A stretch of 64,000 nt of DNA, from the NCBI RefSeq assembly GCF_042477335.2, contig NC_091255.1, forward strand, positions 22,484,501-22,548,500, given 5' to 3'. Source of the stretch: Ovis canadensis (lineage: Eukaryota; Chordata; Mammalia; Artiodactyla; Bovidae). Shown in pieces: positions 1 to 10,599 of this stretch (position 1 is its first letter; every line of letters starts with the position of its first letter). A program made the translations under genes and the position numbers. The notes under the pieces were generated by a model. It saw nothing but the letters and a program-made list of their open reading frames with translations, searched no databases and had not been told where the DNA came from.

Positions 1-489
1 CCCTTCTCTTCCCTTGCCCCTCCTTTTCTTCTCTTTTTCTCCTATTTAAATCATGTGAGTTTATACATCCAAGTGGGATTACTCTAAAGGCAAAGCTGAC
101 AACAGTAAGCGATGGTCAGATTTCCGAAAACTGAAATCAGATTTCACCCTAGAACTTGAGGTATTTTACAGACAAAACCTCAGCATATTCACTGAGGCCC
201 TCTCTCTGTTCTTTTGCTTTACAGACCAGGCTGAAAGGCAAAGGAGCTTCCCTGCCGCCAATTCAGTGTCTGTGGTTCTGTGATTTCATCACAAATACTT
301 ATGAAATGATACCAAACCTCCACTGGCAGTTTAGCCTGAGAGAAAATTCCAGAGCTCAATTTGTTCTTTGAATAGGTTTTAGAACAAACTGGAGGGGGAG
401 AGAAACTACATTTCATAATACCCTCTAAATGGACACGGTGTCTCTATCATTATAACAATTTTAATAGTGAAAGCTAATACCTGCAATTT
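1..489. other. Intergenic, no feature recognised
   Basis: The first 45 bases are almost entirely pyrimidine on the plus strand. The remainder is unremarkable unique sequence with no convincing coding potential. Confidence 0.5.
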
Positions 490-585
490 TTGATGGTCCC
501 TTATTAATCAGGATGCTTTGCACACACACTATCCTCTTTAACTCTCAGAGCAACCCTAGGTGGCTGGGGACTACATCCCCATATT

Positions 586-772
586 GCATGCATGCGTGCT
601 AAGTCACTTCAGTCATGTCTGACTCTTTGTGACCCTATGGACTGTAGCCCACCAGGTTCCTCTGTTCATGGGATTCTCCAGGCAAGAATACTGGAGTGGG
701 TTGCTGTGCCCTTCTCCAGGGGATCTTCCTGATCCAGAGATTGAACTTGCATCTCCTATGTCTCTTGCATCG
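586..772 (-). mobile_element. Bov-tA-type SINE (antisense)
   Basis: The plus strand carries the reverse complement of the ruminant tRNA-derived SINE: GTCTGACTCTTTGTGACC, GGACTGTAGCCCACCAGG, then CAGGCAAGAATACTGGAGTG. It ends at the truncated tRNA-like head with CATCTCCTATGTCTC. Confidence 0.85.
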
Positions 773-775
773 ATA

Positions 776-1072
776 GATGAGTTCCCTGGTAACTCAGCTG
801 GTAAAAAAAATCCACCCGCAATGCAGAAGACCCCAGTTCAATTCCTGGCTTGGGAAGATCTGCTGGAGAAGGGATAGGCTACCCACTCCAGTGCTCTTGG
901 ACTTCCCTTGTGGCTCAGCTGGTAAAGAATCTGCCTGCGATGTGGGAGACCGTGGTTCGATCCCTGGGTTGGCAAGTATTCTGGCCTGAAGAATTCCATG
1001 GACTGTACAGTCCTTGAGGTCACAAAGAGTCGGACATGACTGAGCGATTTTCACTTTACCACTAGCGCCACC
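776..1072 (+). mobile_element. Two Bov-tA-type SINE segments in sense orientation, one nested in the other
   Basis: A tRNA-like head (CTGGTAACTCAGCTGGTAA and a degenerate box B CAGTTCAATTCC) leads to CTACCCACTCCAGTGCTC. A second complete head then starts (GACTTCCCTTGTGGCTCAGC) and runs to AGTCGGACATGACTGAGCG. The second copy interrupts or abuts the first. Confidence 0.8.
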
Positions 1073-1190
1073 TGGGAAGCCCATGTTATGCACAAGCAAA
1101 CTGAGGCTCAGGATTGGTGTAAATATCTCCTGCAAGGACACAGCTGGTGAGCGGCACAGCTGGTTTTCACACCCAGCGTTCTCTGACAGC

Positions 1191-2100
1191 AAACCCTGGG
1201 CTCTTCCTGCCCTGATATTCCACCAAGACCACGATGCATAGCTCTGCAGATTCCTTTGCCTTTTGGCTCAGGCTTGTGATGGGGAGCTCTCTGCCAAGTC
1301 ATTCACATGTCAATGACTCTCCATTGCCAGCCACAGCCGCCCAGCATGTTTAGGCCCTTGAAACCAGATCTTCAAAAATATCCACTTCCTTCTGGCTGGC
1401 TCAAGGAAGTCAAAAGGCAGTTTTCAGTTTTTATGACACCTACCTTTGGGTAGCTGAGTTACCTTGGGGAGTCTTATTGGGGGTTTGGTGAGGATGTTAA
1501 ATAAAGGCTGTCTCTAAGGATCTGTGGAGCCCTCCTTGGAAAGAGTAACAGGAAACAACCATTGGTGAAAGGAATAGTGGAGATATACCAACCCAGAAAC
1601 CGTGTTGCAGAATCAGTTCATTCCTCCTATTTGACAGCCCCTCATGCTGAAATGTCACCTCCTCTGGGAAGCCTTCTGGGATCTGCCTCTGTCCCAGGCC
1701 CATGTCCTTCTCACCCCACTGCCACTGCCACTGGCCTCTGCTCTCCTTCTCAGCACACACAATCAGAAGGGGGAGTGTGTGCATATACACCTCTTTCTTT
1801 GAGCAGAGCTGGTCTAGACTGGTGCAGGCTTCCAGAGTGAATCCGTGGGTGTCCAGAAGGAGGGGTCCCAAGGAGTAGGCATAGGTGGTGGGCCGGAAGG
1901 AGGCAATTTTGCCAGACTTTGCTTGGTGATTCAGGATCACATGGATTAGTCACTGGGGAGGGTTTTGAAAATCTTCACAGTGTCCTGGTACTGTCCACCT
2001 TGTCTATGTCACAGCCTGTGGTTTTTCAGAGCACACTAGGTTTTCCCAAGCACCTTTAGCCTCTCCTCTGTGATCTGTTATAGGACTTAACACACTTAAT
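1191..2100. other. Intergenic unique sequence
   Basis: There are no recognisable repeats and no open frame with family resemblance. Short frames on both strands around 1500-1950 have no splice or start context that supports a gene. Confidence 0.5.
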
Positions 2101-2104
2101 CTTT

Positions 2105-2180
2105 CATTCAACAACTATTTCTTGAGAGCTTGTTAGGGCCCAGGCACTGTGCTGGGTGCTGGAATCAGTAATAAATCTGG
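2105..2180 (+). repeat. Ancient mammalian repeat fragment (MIR/L2 class)
   Basis: The text TTCATTCAACAACTATTTCT and CCAGGCACTGTGCTGGGTGC is typical of old MIR/L2-class sequence. A CHR-type SINE interrupts it at the right. Confidence 0.55.
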
Positions 2181-2312
2181 ACTTCCCCTGTAGTCCAGTG
2201 GTTAAGACCCAGTGTTCTCAGTGTAGGGAACACAGATTTGATCCCTAGTCATGGAACTAAGATCCAGCATGCCGCAGGGCACAGCCAAGTAATAATAATA
2301 ATAATAATATAA
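2181..2312 (+). mobile_element. CHR-type tRNA-derived SINE with AAT tail
   Basis: The head GGACTTCCCCTGTAGTCCAG with box-B-like TTTGATCCCTAG is followed by GGAACTAAGATCCAGCATGC. The element ends in a run of AAT units near 2292-2310. This is the cetartiodactyl CHR family. Confidence 0.85.
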
Positions 2313-2429
2313 CCATCAGGGCTCCTGTCCCATACAGGTTACTGACAAGGGGAAAGGCTTACAGTCAGCTGGATGGAAATGTCTCCCACAGGACACCAAG
2401 AGCTCCTTGAAGAAACAGACTAAGTTGTA

Positions 2430-2862
2430 TCTACTTTTTAACATTTTCATGTTTCAGTTTATTATATAGTTCACACATCATAAAGTGCACCCTTTTAAAG
2501 TGGACAGTTCAGTGGTTTTAGTATGTTCACAAGGTTGTACATCAGTCACCACTATCTATCAGCAGATCGTTTTCATCAGCCCCACGGTAAACCCCACGCC
2601 CATTAGCAATCACTGGTTGCCCTCCCTGCCCCCAATCTCTGGAAACCATTAATCTGCTTCCTGTCCTCTGGGTTTGCCTTTTCTAGACATTTCACATAAA
2701 TGAGATCATGCAATAATGCGGTCTTCTGGGACTGACTTCTGTCACTTAGTGTAATATTTCCAAGGTTCACCCATGTTGGGTCAGGGCTCCGTTCCTTTTT
2801 ATGGCCAATATTATCCCACTCTGGATATTCCACCTTCTGTTTCTGCAGCCACTGGTGGCTCA
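2430..2862 (-). mobile_element. Old L1 fragment (antisense)
   Basis: The plus strand reads CAGTTCAGTGGTTTTAGTAT, ACATTTCACATAAATGAGATC and TTCCTTTTTATGGCCAATATT in the order found in antisense copies of the L1 ORF2 3' region. It is interrupted at 2866 by a BovB 3' end. Confidence 0.65.
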
Positions 2863-2865
2863 GTT

Positions 2866-3226
2866 CAGTTCAGTCACTCAGTTGTGTCTGACTCTGCAAC
2901 CCCATGGACTACAGCACGCCAGACTTCCCTGTCCATCACCAATTCCCGGAGCTTGTTCAAACTCATGTTCATCGAATCAGTGATGCCATCCAACCCTTCT
3001 CCTCCCGCCTTCAATCTTCCCTAGCATCAGGGTCTTTTCCAGTGAGTCAGTTCTTCACATCAGGTGGCCAAAGTATCAGAGTTTCAGTTTTAGCATCTGT
3101 CCTTCCAATGAATATTCAGGGTTGATTTCCTTTAGGAATGACTGGTTTGATCTCCTTGCAGTCCAAGGGACTCTCAAGAGTCTTCTCCAACACCACAGTT
3201 TATGGGTGGCTAGACTGTTACTTAAA
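2866..3226 (-). mobile_element. BovB LINE 3' fragment (antisense)
   Basis: The sequence begins CAGTTCAGTTCAGTCACTCA and continues through ACAGCACGCCAGACTTCCC, GTCCATCACCAATTCCCGG and CCTTGCAGTCCAAGGGACTC. This is the reverse complement of the BovB 3' end. A run of A follows at 3224. Confidence 0.85.
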
Positions 3227-3315
3227 AAAAAAAAATCCATTTACATTTAATGTAATTGTTCAGAAGGTGGGATTTATGTGTGCCAATTTGCTGTTTAATC
3301 TCTATATGACATACA

Positions 3316-3395
3316 TTTTTTTTGGTGCCATGCTGCATCTGGGCTCTTAGTTCCCTGACCAGGGGTTGAACCCACACTCCCTGGATTGAAAATAT
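3316..3395 (-). mobile_element. CHR-type SINE fragment (antisense)
   Basis: A T run leads into GCATCTGGGCTCTTAGTTCC and CTGACCAGGGGTTGAACCC, the reverse complement of the CHR head. Confidence 0.7.
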
Positions 3396-3404
3396 AAAAT
3401 CTTT

Positions 3405-3757
3405 TTTAAAAAAATAATTTTATCTATTTATTTATTTTTGGTTGTGCTGAGTCTTCATTGCTGTGAGCGCTTTTCTCCAGTTGTTGCGAGTGGGAGGCTG
3501 CTCTCTAGCTGCAGTGCAGAGCTCCTCATTTTGCTGCTTCTCTTGCTGTGAAGCACCAGCTGTAAGATGCTCGGGTTTCAGTAGCTGCGGCACGTGGGCT
3601 CTGTATCCTGACTCCTGGTCTCTACAGCATGGGCTCAACAGTTGTGGAGCATGAACTTAGTTGTTCCCCCACGTGTGGGGTCTTCCCAGGTCAGGGATTG
3701 AACCCACATCTCCTGTACTGGCAGGTGGATTCTTCACCACTGAGCCACCTGGAAAGT
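3405..3757 (-). mobile_element. CHR-type SINE, near full length (antisense)
   Basis: A T-rich tail (TTTATCTATTTATTTATTTT) is followed by GGTTGTGCTGAGTCTTCATT and CAGTAGCTGCGGCACGTGGG. It ends TTCTTCACCACTGAGCCACC, the reverse complement of the tRNA-like head. It is about 340 bp, the usual full length for this family. Confidence 0.85.
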
Positions 3758-3913
3758 TGCGGAAGTACAAACTCTTAACCCCTGGATTGCCGGGGAGTCC
3801 AGTGACAGTTACTTTTGAAATCTGTACTTCGCTGCCTTCCTGCTCCCTCTCACCCTGTCCTCTTGCCTGTCTCTCTCCTCTCTCCTTCCCTCCCTGTTCC
3901 TGTTGTCCTCTCT

Positions 3914-5290
3914 CAGTTCAGTTCAGTCGCTCAGTCGTGTCTGACTCTTTGCGACCCCATGAATTGCAGCACGCCAGGCCTCCCTGTCCATCACCAACTC
4001 CCGGAGTTCAGTCAGACTCACGTCCATCGAGTCCATGATGCCATCCAGCCATCTCATCCTTGGTCGCCCCCTTCTTCTCTTGCCCCCAATCCCTCTCAGC
4101 ATCAGAGTCTTTTCCAATGAGTCAACTCATCACATGAGGTAGCCAGAGTACTGGAGTTTCAGCTTTAGCATCAGTCCTTCCAAAGAAATCCCAGGGCTGA
4201 TCTCCTTTAGGATGGACTGGTTGGATCTCCTTGCAGTCCAAGGGACTCTCAAGAGTCTTCTCCAACACCACTGTTCAAAAGCATCAACTCTTTGGCGCTC
4301 AGCTTTCTTCACAGTCCAACGCTCACATCCATACATGACCAATGGAAAAACCATAGCCTTGACTAGACGGACCATTGTTGGCAAAGTAATGTCTCTGCTT
4401 TTCAACATGCTATCTAGGTTGGTCATAACTTTCCTTCCAAGGAGTAAGCATCTTTTAATTTCATGGCTGCAGTCACCATCTGCAGTGATTTTGGAGCCCC
4501 AAAAATAAACTCTGACACTATTTCCACTGTTTCCCCGTCTATTTCCCGTGAAGTGATGGGACCAGATGCCATGATCTTCGTTTTCTGAATGTTGAGCTTT
4601 AAGCCAACTTTTTCACTCTCCGCTCTCACTTTCATCAGGAGGCTTTTTAGTTCCTCTTCACTTTCTGCCATAAGGGTGGTGTCATCTGCATATCTGAGCT
4701 TATTGATATTTCTCCTGGCAATCTTGATTCCAGCTTGTGCTTCTTCCAGCCCAGCGTTTCTCATGATGTACTCTGCATAGAAGTTAAATAAGCAGGGTGA
4801 CAATATATAGCCTTGACGTACTCCTTTTCCTATTTGGAACCAGTCTGTTGTTCCATGCCCAGTTCTAACTGTTGCTTCCTGACCTGCATATAGGTTTCTC
4901 AAGAGGCAGGTCAGGTGGTCTGGTATTCCCATCTCTTTCAGAATTTTCCACAGTTTATTGTGATCCACAGAGTCAAAGGCTTTGGCATAGTCAATAAAGC
5001 AGAAATAGATGTTTTTCTGGAACTCTCTTGCTTTTTCGATGCTCAGTAGTGGCCACAGGACTGGAAAGGTCAGTTTTCATTCTAATCCCAAAGAAAGGCA
5101 ATGCCAAAGAATGCTCAAACTACCGCACAATTGCACTCATCTCACATGCTAGTAAAGTAGTGCTCAAAATTCTCCAAGCCAGGCTTCAGCAGTATGTGAA
5201 ACGTGAACTTCCAGATGTTCAAGCTGGTTTTAGAAAAGGCAGAGGAACCAGAGATCAAACTGCCAACATCTGCTGGATCATCGAAAAAGC
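3914..5290 (-). mobile_element. 5'-inverted BovB LINE (twin-primed insertion)
   Basis: Bases 3914-5039 are antisense BovB, from the 3' end (CAGTTCAGTTCAGTCGCTCA) up through the reverse transcriptase region. In the minus-strand translation the RT core reads RYADDTTLMAESEEELKSLL. From about 5040 to 5290 the element continues in sense orientation with the adjoining upstream RT region (VFILIPKKGNAKECSNYRTI). The arms meet at the same place in the element: both contain ATCGAAAAAGC. Flanking bases TCCTCTCT (3906-3913) and TCCTCTGT (5291-5298) look like a target-site duplication. The frames contain stops and frame breaks, so no functional protein is expected. Confidence 0.85.
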
Positions 5291-5299
5291 TCCTCTGTG

Positions 5300-5924
5300 A
5301 CGCTATCTCAGGCTTCCCTGTTTCTGATGACCTGGCTGGCTTTGAGGAGGACTGGGACCGTTCTTGGTGGAATGGCCCTACATTGGGGTTTATCTGATGT
5401 TTTTCTCATGGTTAGGCGGGGGATTATGGGTTTGGAGCAGGGGGATGACCACCGAGGTGACATAAATTGCTGAAAAGCCCCAGAACTAAGAGACTAGATT
5501 TTTCAGAATTACTCAGAAAAAGCTGGGAAACTTGACTTTGAGCACCTTCAAATGGTAGAAGTGTTGTGTGGGAGGATTCCCTGATCTTTTTTCCAAAGAG
5601 AGTGCTAGGCTGCCTGTTCTCAGGGTGATGATGAGTTTTTATCGGTGTGAGCACAACGTGACACGTGCTGTCTCTCTCCTGTCGGCGCTACAGTGACCTT
5701 GGGTGAGTCGAGCCCTCTTTCTCGGTGTCTGTAGGACTGGGAAGTTCAGGCCCGCGAAAACTCCAGGGCCTCTTCCCACTGCGACAGTTTATACTCTGAG
5801 AGATGACCCATCGGTCCCTGCAACATCCGAGCGATATCCAAAATTTGGCTTCCCGTTCTTTCATGTCAGTCGCAGGCTGTTTGTATTCAGTTGTATGTTG
5901 GGCCCAAAGGATAAGGCCCAAAGG
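5300..5924. other. Intergenic unique sequence
   Basis: No repeat or gene is recognised. A short local duplication, GGCCCAAAGGATAA next to AGGCCCAAAGGATAA, lies at about 5901-5928. Confidence 0.45.
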
Positions 5925-6225
5925 ATAATTTTATTTCCTGATTCACATGTCCGTTCATTTCTGTCTGGCTGCATGGGGCCTTCACTGCTGTGCTCTTTTC
6001 TCTACTGTTGTGGCGAGCGGGGGCTCCTTTCTAGTTGCAGTGCCTGGGCCTCTCATTGCGGTGGCTTCTCTTGTTGGGGAACCCAGGCTCCAGGCACATG
6101 GCCTCAGTAATTGTGGGGCTTAGCCGCTCTGTGCCATGTGGGATCCTCCGGGCCCAGGGATCGAACCCGTGTCCCCTGCACTGCAAGGCAGACCCTCAAC
6201 CACTGGACGGCCAGCGAAGCCCCCA
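5925..6225 (-). mobile_element. CHR-type SINE (antisense)
   Basis: The plus strand carries GGCTGCATGGGGCCTTCACT, AGTGCCTGGGCCTCTCATTG, CAGGGATCGAACCCGTGTCC and CAACCACTGGACGGCCAGC in the order of an inverted CHR element. Open frames across it are not genes. Confidence 0.8.
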
Positions 6226-6780
6226 ATTCCATTTTTAAAATGTTTCTTGCAGACAAACACACTGGAAAAAACCAATCCAGCCCTCGGCCCCCAAGCCACA
6301 CTGAGGGGCCCGGTGAGCGTCCCAGAGCAGCAGTGCCCGGGGGAGAGGGAGCCCCACGCTGGTCTCCTTGCTCCCCTGCTGACACAGCACGAGGCCCAGA
6401 GGAGGGTCACAGGCACATCCACAGCCTCACGGTGCTGGATGCTCCTCACCCCAAGGGGCTGTTTTGGTTCAGCAGCTCCCGGGGCTCGAATAAGTTAATC
6501 ACTGATGACGAGAGATTAATTTGTAACTGCCCGGCAGACAAGATAGTTCAGACTCTGGTGGGGCGGCACTGAACTGTGACGTGGGCATGTCTCGGAAGCT
6601 TGGCACGGAGGCTGAGAACTTCGGATCCACACCGCTTCCTAGAGGCCACCCCCCCATCCCTCCAAAGGGAGGGGTGGTGTGCCGAAGACTCTCCCTTCCG
6701 CTCTGCAGCGTGTGCGCTGGCCTTAGGAAACCTGTCCACGCACCGGCCAGGCTCAGTAGCAAAGTTCAGCTCATTTTTTT
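6226..6780. other. Intergenic, GC-rich unique sequence
   Basis: Several overlapping open frames exist on both strands because the GC content is high. None shows a domain, signal peptide or conserved family pattern. Confidence 0.45.
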
Positions 6781-6844
6781 TTAAGTTATTTATTTTTAAA
6801 GGTATTTATTTGATCTGTCAGTTAAATACATCTTTTTGACATCT

Positions 6845-7066
6845 TTTTTTTTTTTTTTTTAATATTTATTTGGCTGCCCTGGGTGGCAGCACGTGGGATC
6901 TTTAATCTTCATGCGGCCTGCGGCTTTTTAGTTGATCTTTAGCTGTGGCATGTGAGCCCTTTTGTTGTAGCATGTGGGATTTAGTTCCCGGACCAGGGAT
7001 TGAACTCAGGGCCCCTGTGTTGGGAGCACAGTCTTGGCCACTGGACTACCAGGGAAGTCCCGAAAA
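6845..7066 (-). mobile_element. CHR-type SINE (antisense) with poly-T
   Basis: A run of about 16 T at 6845 is followed by TATTTATTTGGCTGCCCTGG, TGGCATGTGAGCCCTTTTGT and CCGGACCAGGGATTGAACTC, ending CTGGACTACCAGGGAAGTCC. Confidence 0.85.
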
Positions 7067-7830
7067 GTCCAGTTTGAAAAACCCAGATAAGGGGGAGCAT
7101 CTGCTTACCAACCGAGCCAAGGCCTGTGGACCAAACCTTGTGGAAAGGGAGGAGAGGAGGGGATGAGTAAGGAGAGAGGAGATGATGGAAGAATATGGAA
7201 GGATGAATGGGACCTGAGGGTGGTAGGTGGGGAGTAGTGAAAGATGTTTCCTACAGCCTGAAGCCCCCAGCTTGTGGACTGTGGTCACCCCAGGAAAGCC
7301 AGGTCATTGAGGGTCTGCTCTCCCATCCCAAGAGCATCCCCTCTGTCATTCCCAACCTTAGCTCCCACCCCACCCCGGATTCTGGGCCCAGGAAAGACAG
7401 GTGAGTCATGACACTCAGGTGCTCTGGGGCCTGACACTTGTGCTCCAAAAATCACTTCTATACCAAGTAAAATGACCCTCTCCTGACACCCTGGACGTCC
7501 ATGGCCACAGATGGTGGCTGCGGGTGCTGCCGTTTGCCAGTTTGAGCCATCTCTTCTTTCTAGCCAGGACAGTTTGGAATTCTTAAGTCAAGCCTGTTTA
7601 TCAAGAAAGGCCCTGGCAATAGCGCTCTGATGGCCTTGGGCTCAGAAGGCTCTTCTTTAATGCCACAGTCTCACTAGAGAAAGAAGAAAAATTGAGTGGA
7701 ACCCAAAGTAGGAATGGGGCCTGCATTTAAAAAAAGGGGTGCAGAGGAAATTCTCTGTGTGCTGCTGGAATGTGGGTTCCCTGCCCAGAAGGCTCTGGAG
7801 CTCAGTTGAGTAGTGGGTGATTTGTGCTTG
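7067..7830. other. Intergenic unique sequence
   Basis: Purine-rich at 7140-7240 (AGGAGAGGAGGGGATGAG and similar). No gene is recognised. Confidence 0.45.
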
Positions 7831-7831
7831 A

Positions 7832-7955
7832 CTTTTTTTTTTTTTTTGGGCCACACCACATGGTGGGATTGTAGTTCCTTGACCAGGGCTCAAACCCAGG
7901 TCACAGCAGTGACAGCACCCAGTCCTAACCACTGGACCACCAGGGACTTCCCTGG
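7832..7955 (-). mobile_element. CHR-type SINE, short (antisense)
   Basis: A T run is followed by GGGCCACACCACATGGTGGG, CTTGACCAGGGCTCAAACCC and CTGGACCACCAGGGACTTCC. Only the head half is present. Confidence 0.8.
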
Positions 7956-7984
7956 GCTTGATTTTCTACCAGGAACTCAGCGCC

Positions 7985-8170
7985 TGTCATTTTGGTTCAA
8001 TCCCACTGCCCTTGCCCGTGAGTGCCCCCCATGCTGTCTCCTGTCTCTTTCGGTTCATGCTGTTCCTTCCGCCTGTGAGGTCCTTCTCTCCTTTTCCGTG
8101 TCACTCACTTTGATTAAGACCTGGCTGAGGCATCATTTGCACCAGAAAGCCTTCATGAGCCTTCAGGATG
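7985..8170 (-). repeat. L2-like ancient repeat (antisense)
   Basis: GTTCATGCTGTTCCTTCCGC followed by a hydrophobic-codon-rich tail and AGAAAGCCTTCATGAGCCTT matches the pattern of antisense L2 3' sequence. It is diverged, so the assignment is tentative. Confidence 0.45.
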
Positions 8171-8324
8171 GCCCTCGGTTCCTTCTCTTTGGTATCTAGG
8201 CTTCCTTTTACCCATCACAACCACATCTGTGGGTTCTCAACCGTGATGGGTGGCTTGGAATCACATGGGGCACTTTGCTAAACGTAAATATCCTAGATGC
8301 CTGGGTAAACTTGGAAAACTATAT

Positions 8325-8535
8325 TTCTTTCTTTCTTTCTTTTTTTTTTAATGAATTTGACTGTGTTGGGTCTTAACTGCAGCCCTCCCGCTCTTTGCTG
8401 CCACGCCTGGGCTTGTGGTGTGTGGCTTAGATGCCCTGTGGCATGTGGGACCTTAGATCCCTGACCAGGGATCGAACCTGCGTCCCCTGCATTGGAAGGC
8501 AGATTCTTAATCACTGGACCACAGGGAAACCCTGG
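8325..8535 (-). mobile_element. CHR-type SINE (antisense) with TTTC microsatellite
   Basis: A TTTC repeat and T run (8322-8350) precede TGACTGTGTTGGGTCTTAAC, TGGCATGTGGGACCTTAGAT and GATCGAACCTGCGTCCCCTG. The element ends TCACTGGACCACAGGGAAAC. Confidence 0.8.
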
Positions 8536-8647
8536 GAAGCTGTATTTTCATTAGTCTTTGTGTGTGTATTGGATGCCAGGCCAGGGTTGGGTGTGTCTTC
8601 TCTAGTCTGTCCCCTGGGCCTGGGCACTGCAGACTGCATGGCCCCTG

Positions 8648-8825
8648 TGGTTGTTGTTCACTTGCTAAGTCGTGTCCGACTCTTTGTGACCCCATGGATT
8701 GTAGACCACCAGGATCCTCTGTCCTCTGCTACCTCCCAGAGTTTGCTCAAATTCGTGTCCATTGAGTTGGTGATACTATCTAACCATCTCATCCTCTGCC
8801 CTCTTCTCCCTGGAAGAAAGGGCTG
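8648..8825 (-). mobile_element. BovB 3'-end-derived element (antisense)
   Basis: The sequence contains TAAGTCGTGTCCGACTCTTT, GACCCCATGGATTGTAGACC and ACCTCCCAGAGTTTGCTCAA, then ATCTAACCATCTCATCCTC. It is the antisense 3' segment of BovB or the related ART2 repeat. Confidence 0.75.
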
Positions 8826-8829
8826 CAGA

Positions 8830-10060
8830 AATGCAAGACCCATGCCCTTTCATTCACGCTCCATTCATAGTTCCTGCCCCAGATGCTGTACTGGGGATCT
8901 GAGAGCAAAACCCAGCATAGTCTGCCTCGCACAGCTGACAATCTGGTCAGAGAGATAGGTGAACCAAATTACCTACACACATCTTACTGCAAAGTACAAC
9001 ATGAACTTTATAGACGGAAAGCAGAGCTGCTCTGAGAACCTGTAACAGGGACTCTATCGTCAGCCGGGAGGTCAGGGAAGGTGAGGTGGAGCCCTACGTG
9101 AAAGGTAGTGGGGAACAGTCCCACTGGGTTCTTCCCAGTGGTCTTTTGGAAATTGACTGGGAGGCACTGGGGGGGAGTCCAAGCCCCTCCAGATGCTAAG
9201 ATGGTTTCCAGAAGGAGCTTCTCCCCGCATTCACCCCATGACCTTCCTTTGATCTGCCTTTCTGCTTTCTTCTTGCGTATTTGTAAGCAGGGGTTAGGCT
9301 GTATCTCCAAACAGGGGCTGTCTGCTAACATCTGCAATGATGTTGCTGAATTTCCAAAAGGTTTACCTCTCTTTGACCCAACATAATCATGTCATGTACT
9401 GGACACATGGCTTGGCTAGGGAAGGACAGGCTCCCCTCCAGAGTCCCTCCCCACTCATCAGCAGAGCGCCCTTGTGCAGCGAACGACACGGGGAACCTTC
9501 CGTGGTCGGCTTGCTGCCATCTCAAGCAGGACATTCTGGCTTCTTGGCTCTCCCTTGTAGCTAGAAGATTCCCTTTATCCCAGAAGGAGATAATCACATC
9601 TTCTGTGACTATAACTCTATTTGGTCATTTAGACACAAATTTATATGTATTTTCTGGAGGACTGGGTGATTTTCTTATCTGAATTGAAAAGAGGCTTTCT
9701 TCAAGTATGATCCAAGAGACCACTTTCACATGGTAATTCACACACACTCTGGTGGATAAGCCCTAGACTTGGCAGAAGGTTCAAAGCAGAAATTGTGTTC
9801 AGATGAGGCCCATGGATGTTTTTGATCTGATTTGCTTTTGCCACTGATATTGGGATGATTCTGGCCTCTGAGTGGCAGCGGGCCTCAAAAACCTGGTAAA
9901 GGGAAACCTTTTTTTAAAGAAAGTCCAAACCACGTAGAGTGAGCAGAGGAGTCCTTGTTATACTTGGGAGCTGGGAAAAGAAGCATTTTCTGGTGGAAGT
10001 AACTCATGTCACAAGCTGGCTAAGCTGGAGTGGCCCTAGAGAGGCAGCTCATCTAGATCC
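8830..10060. other. Intergenic unique sequence
   Basis: No repeat I can name and no supported gene. Open frames of 90-109 codons on both strands around 9000-9700 overlap each other and have no family resemblance. Confidence 0.45.
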
Positions 10061-10150
10061 TTCCTGTTACCAGTGGGGAAACTGAGGCTTAACGAGAGAA
10101 CACGGATTCGCTTAGGTCACCGACTGAGAGGCAGAGCCAGGCTGACCCCT
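10060..10150 (+). repeat. MIR fragment
   Basis: The MIR core signature GGGGAAACTGAGGCTTAACG is followed by CTTAGGTCACCGACTGAGAG and GCAGAGCCAGGCTGACC. Confidence 0.65.
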
Positions 10151-10377
10151 CACAGGCACTTCCTTCTGCACCTGAACCCCGGTGATGGCCAGCAGTGGCC
10201 AGTGTGAGGATGGAATGAGCTATGTGGGTGACCATGTGTATGGGAAGGTGAGAGGGGACACATGGGCTGGAAGACAGGGTGTCTCACCAGGTCTAGTGGG
10301 ACCCCCTCCTCTTTCAGATAAGGGAAGCTGCTTTTCCTACTTAGGAAGGCTTAGGGATAAGCATCACCTACAGGATG

Positions 10378-10592
10378 GGTTTCCCTAGTGGCTCAGATGG
10401 TAAAGAATCTGCCTGCAACGCAGAAGATGCAGGAGACACGTGTTCGATCCCTGGGTTGGGGAGATCCCCGAAGAAGGGAATGGCTCTCCACTCCGGTATT
10501 CTTGCCTGGAGAATCCCACGGACAGAGAAGCCTGGTGGGCTACAGTCCACGGGGCCGCAAAGAGTCGGACACGATGGGGCGACTAACACTCC
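10378..10592 (+). mobile_element. Bov-tA-type SINE (sense)
   Basis: The tRNA-like head TTCCCTAGTGGCTCAGATGG with box B GTTCGATCCCTGGGTTGG leads to CTCCACTCCGGTATTCTTGC. It ends CGCAAAGAGTCGGACACGAT. The element is little diverged. Confidence 0.88.
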
Positions 10593-10599
10593 TGCTAGT

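Larger units (their letters stand above)
490..1190 (-). repeat. MIR-type repeat split by an insertion of Bov-tA SINEs
   Basis: Bases about 490-585 (ending in TCAGAGCAACCCTAGGTGG and CCCCATAT) and about 1083-1190 (starting ATGCACAAGCAAACTGAGGC) read as the two halves of one MIR. The 500 bases between are younger SINE sequence. The junctions carry imperfect copies of CATATTGCATGC and CATGTTATGCAC, which may be the target-site duplication. The MIR strand is not certain. Confidence 0.6.

Noticed and set aside
776..960. tRNA gene suggested by tRNA-like heads and box-B motifs (also at 10378, 26568, 31983 and others)
   Set aside because: These are the heads of Bov-tA and CHR SINEs. They lack a complete cloverleaf with an acceptor stem and continue into SINE bodies.
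4423..4968. A 181-codon minus-strand frame as a gene
   Set aside because: It is the same BovB reverse transcriptase segment in the 5'-inverted element at 3914-5290.
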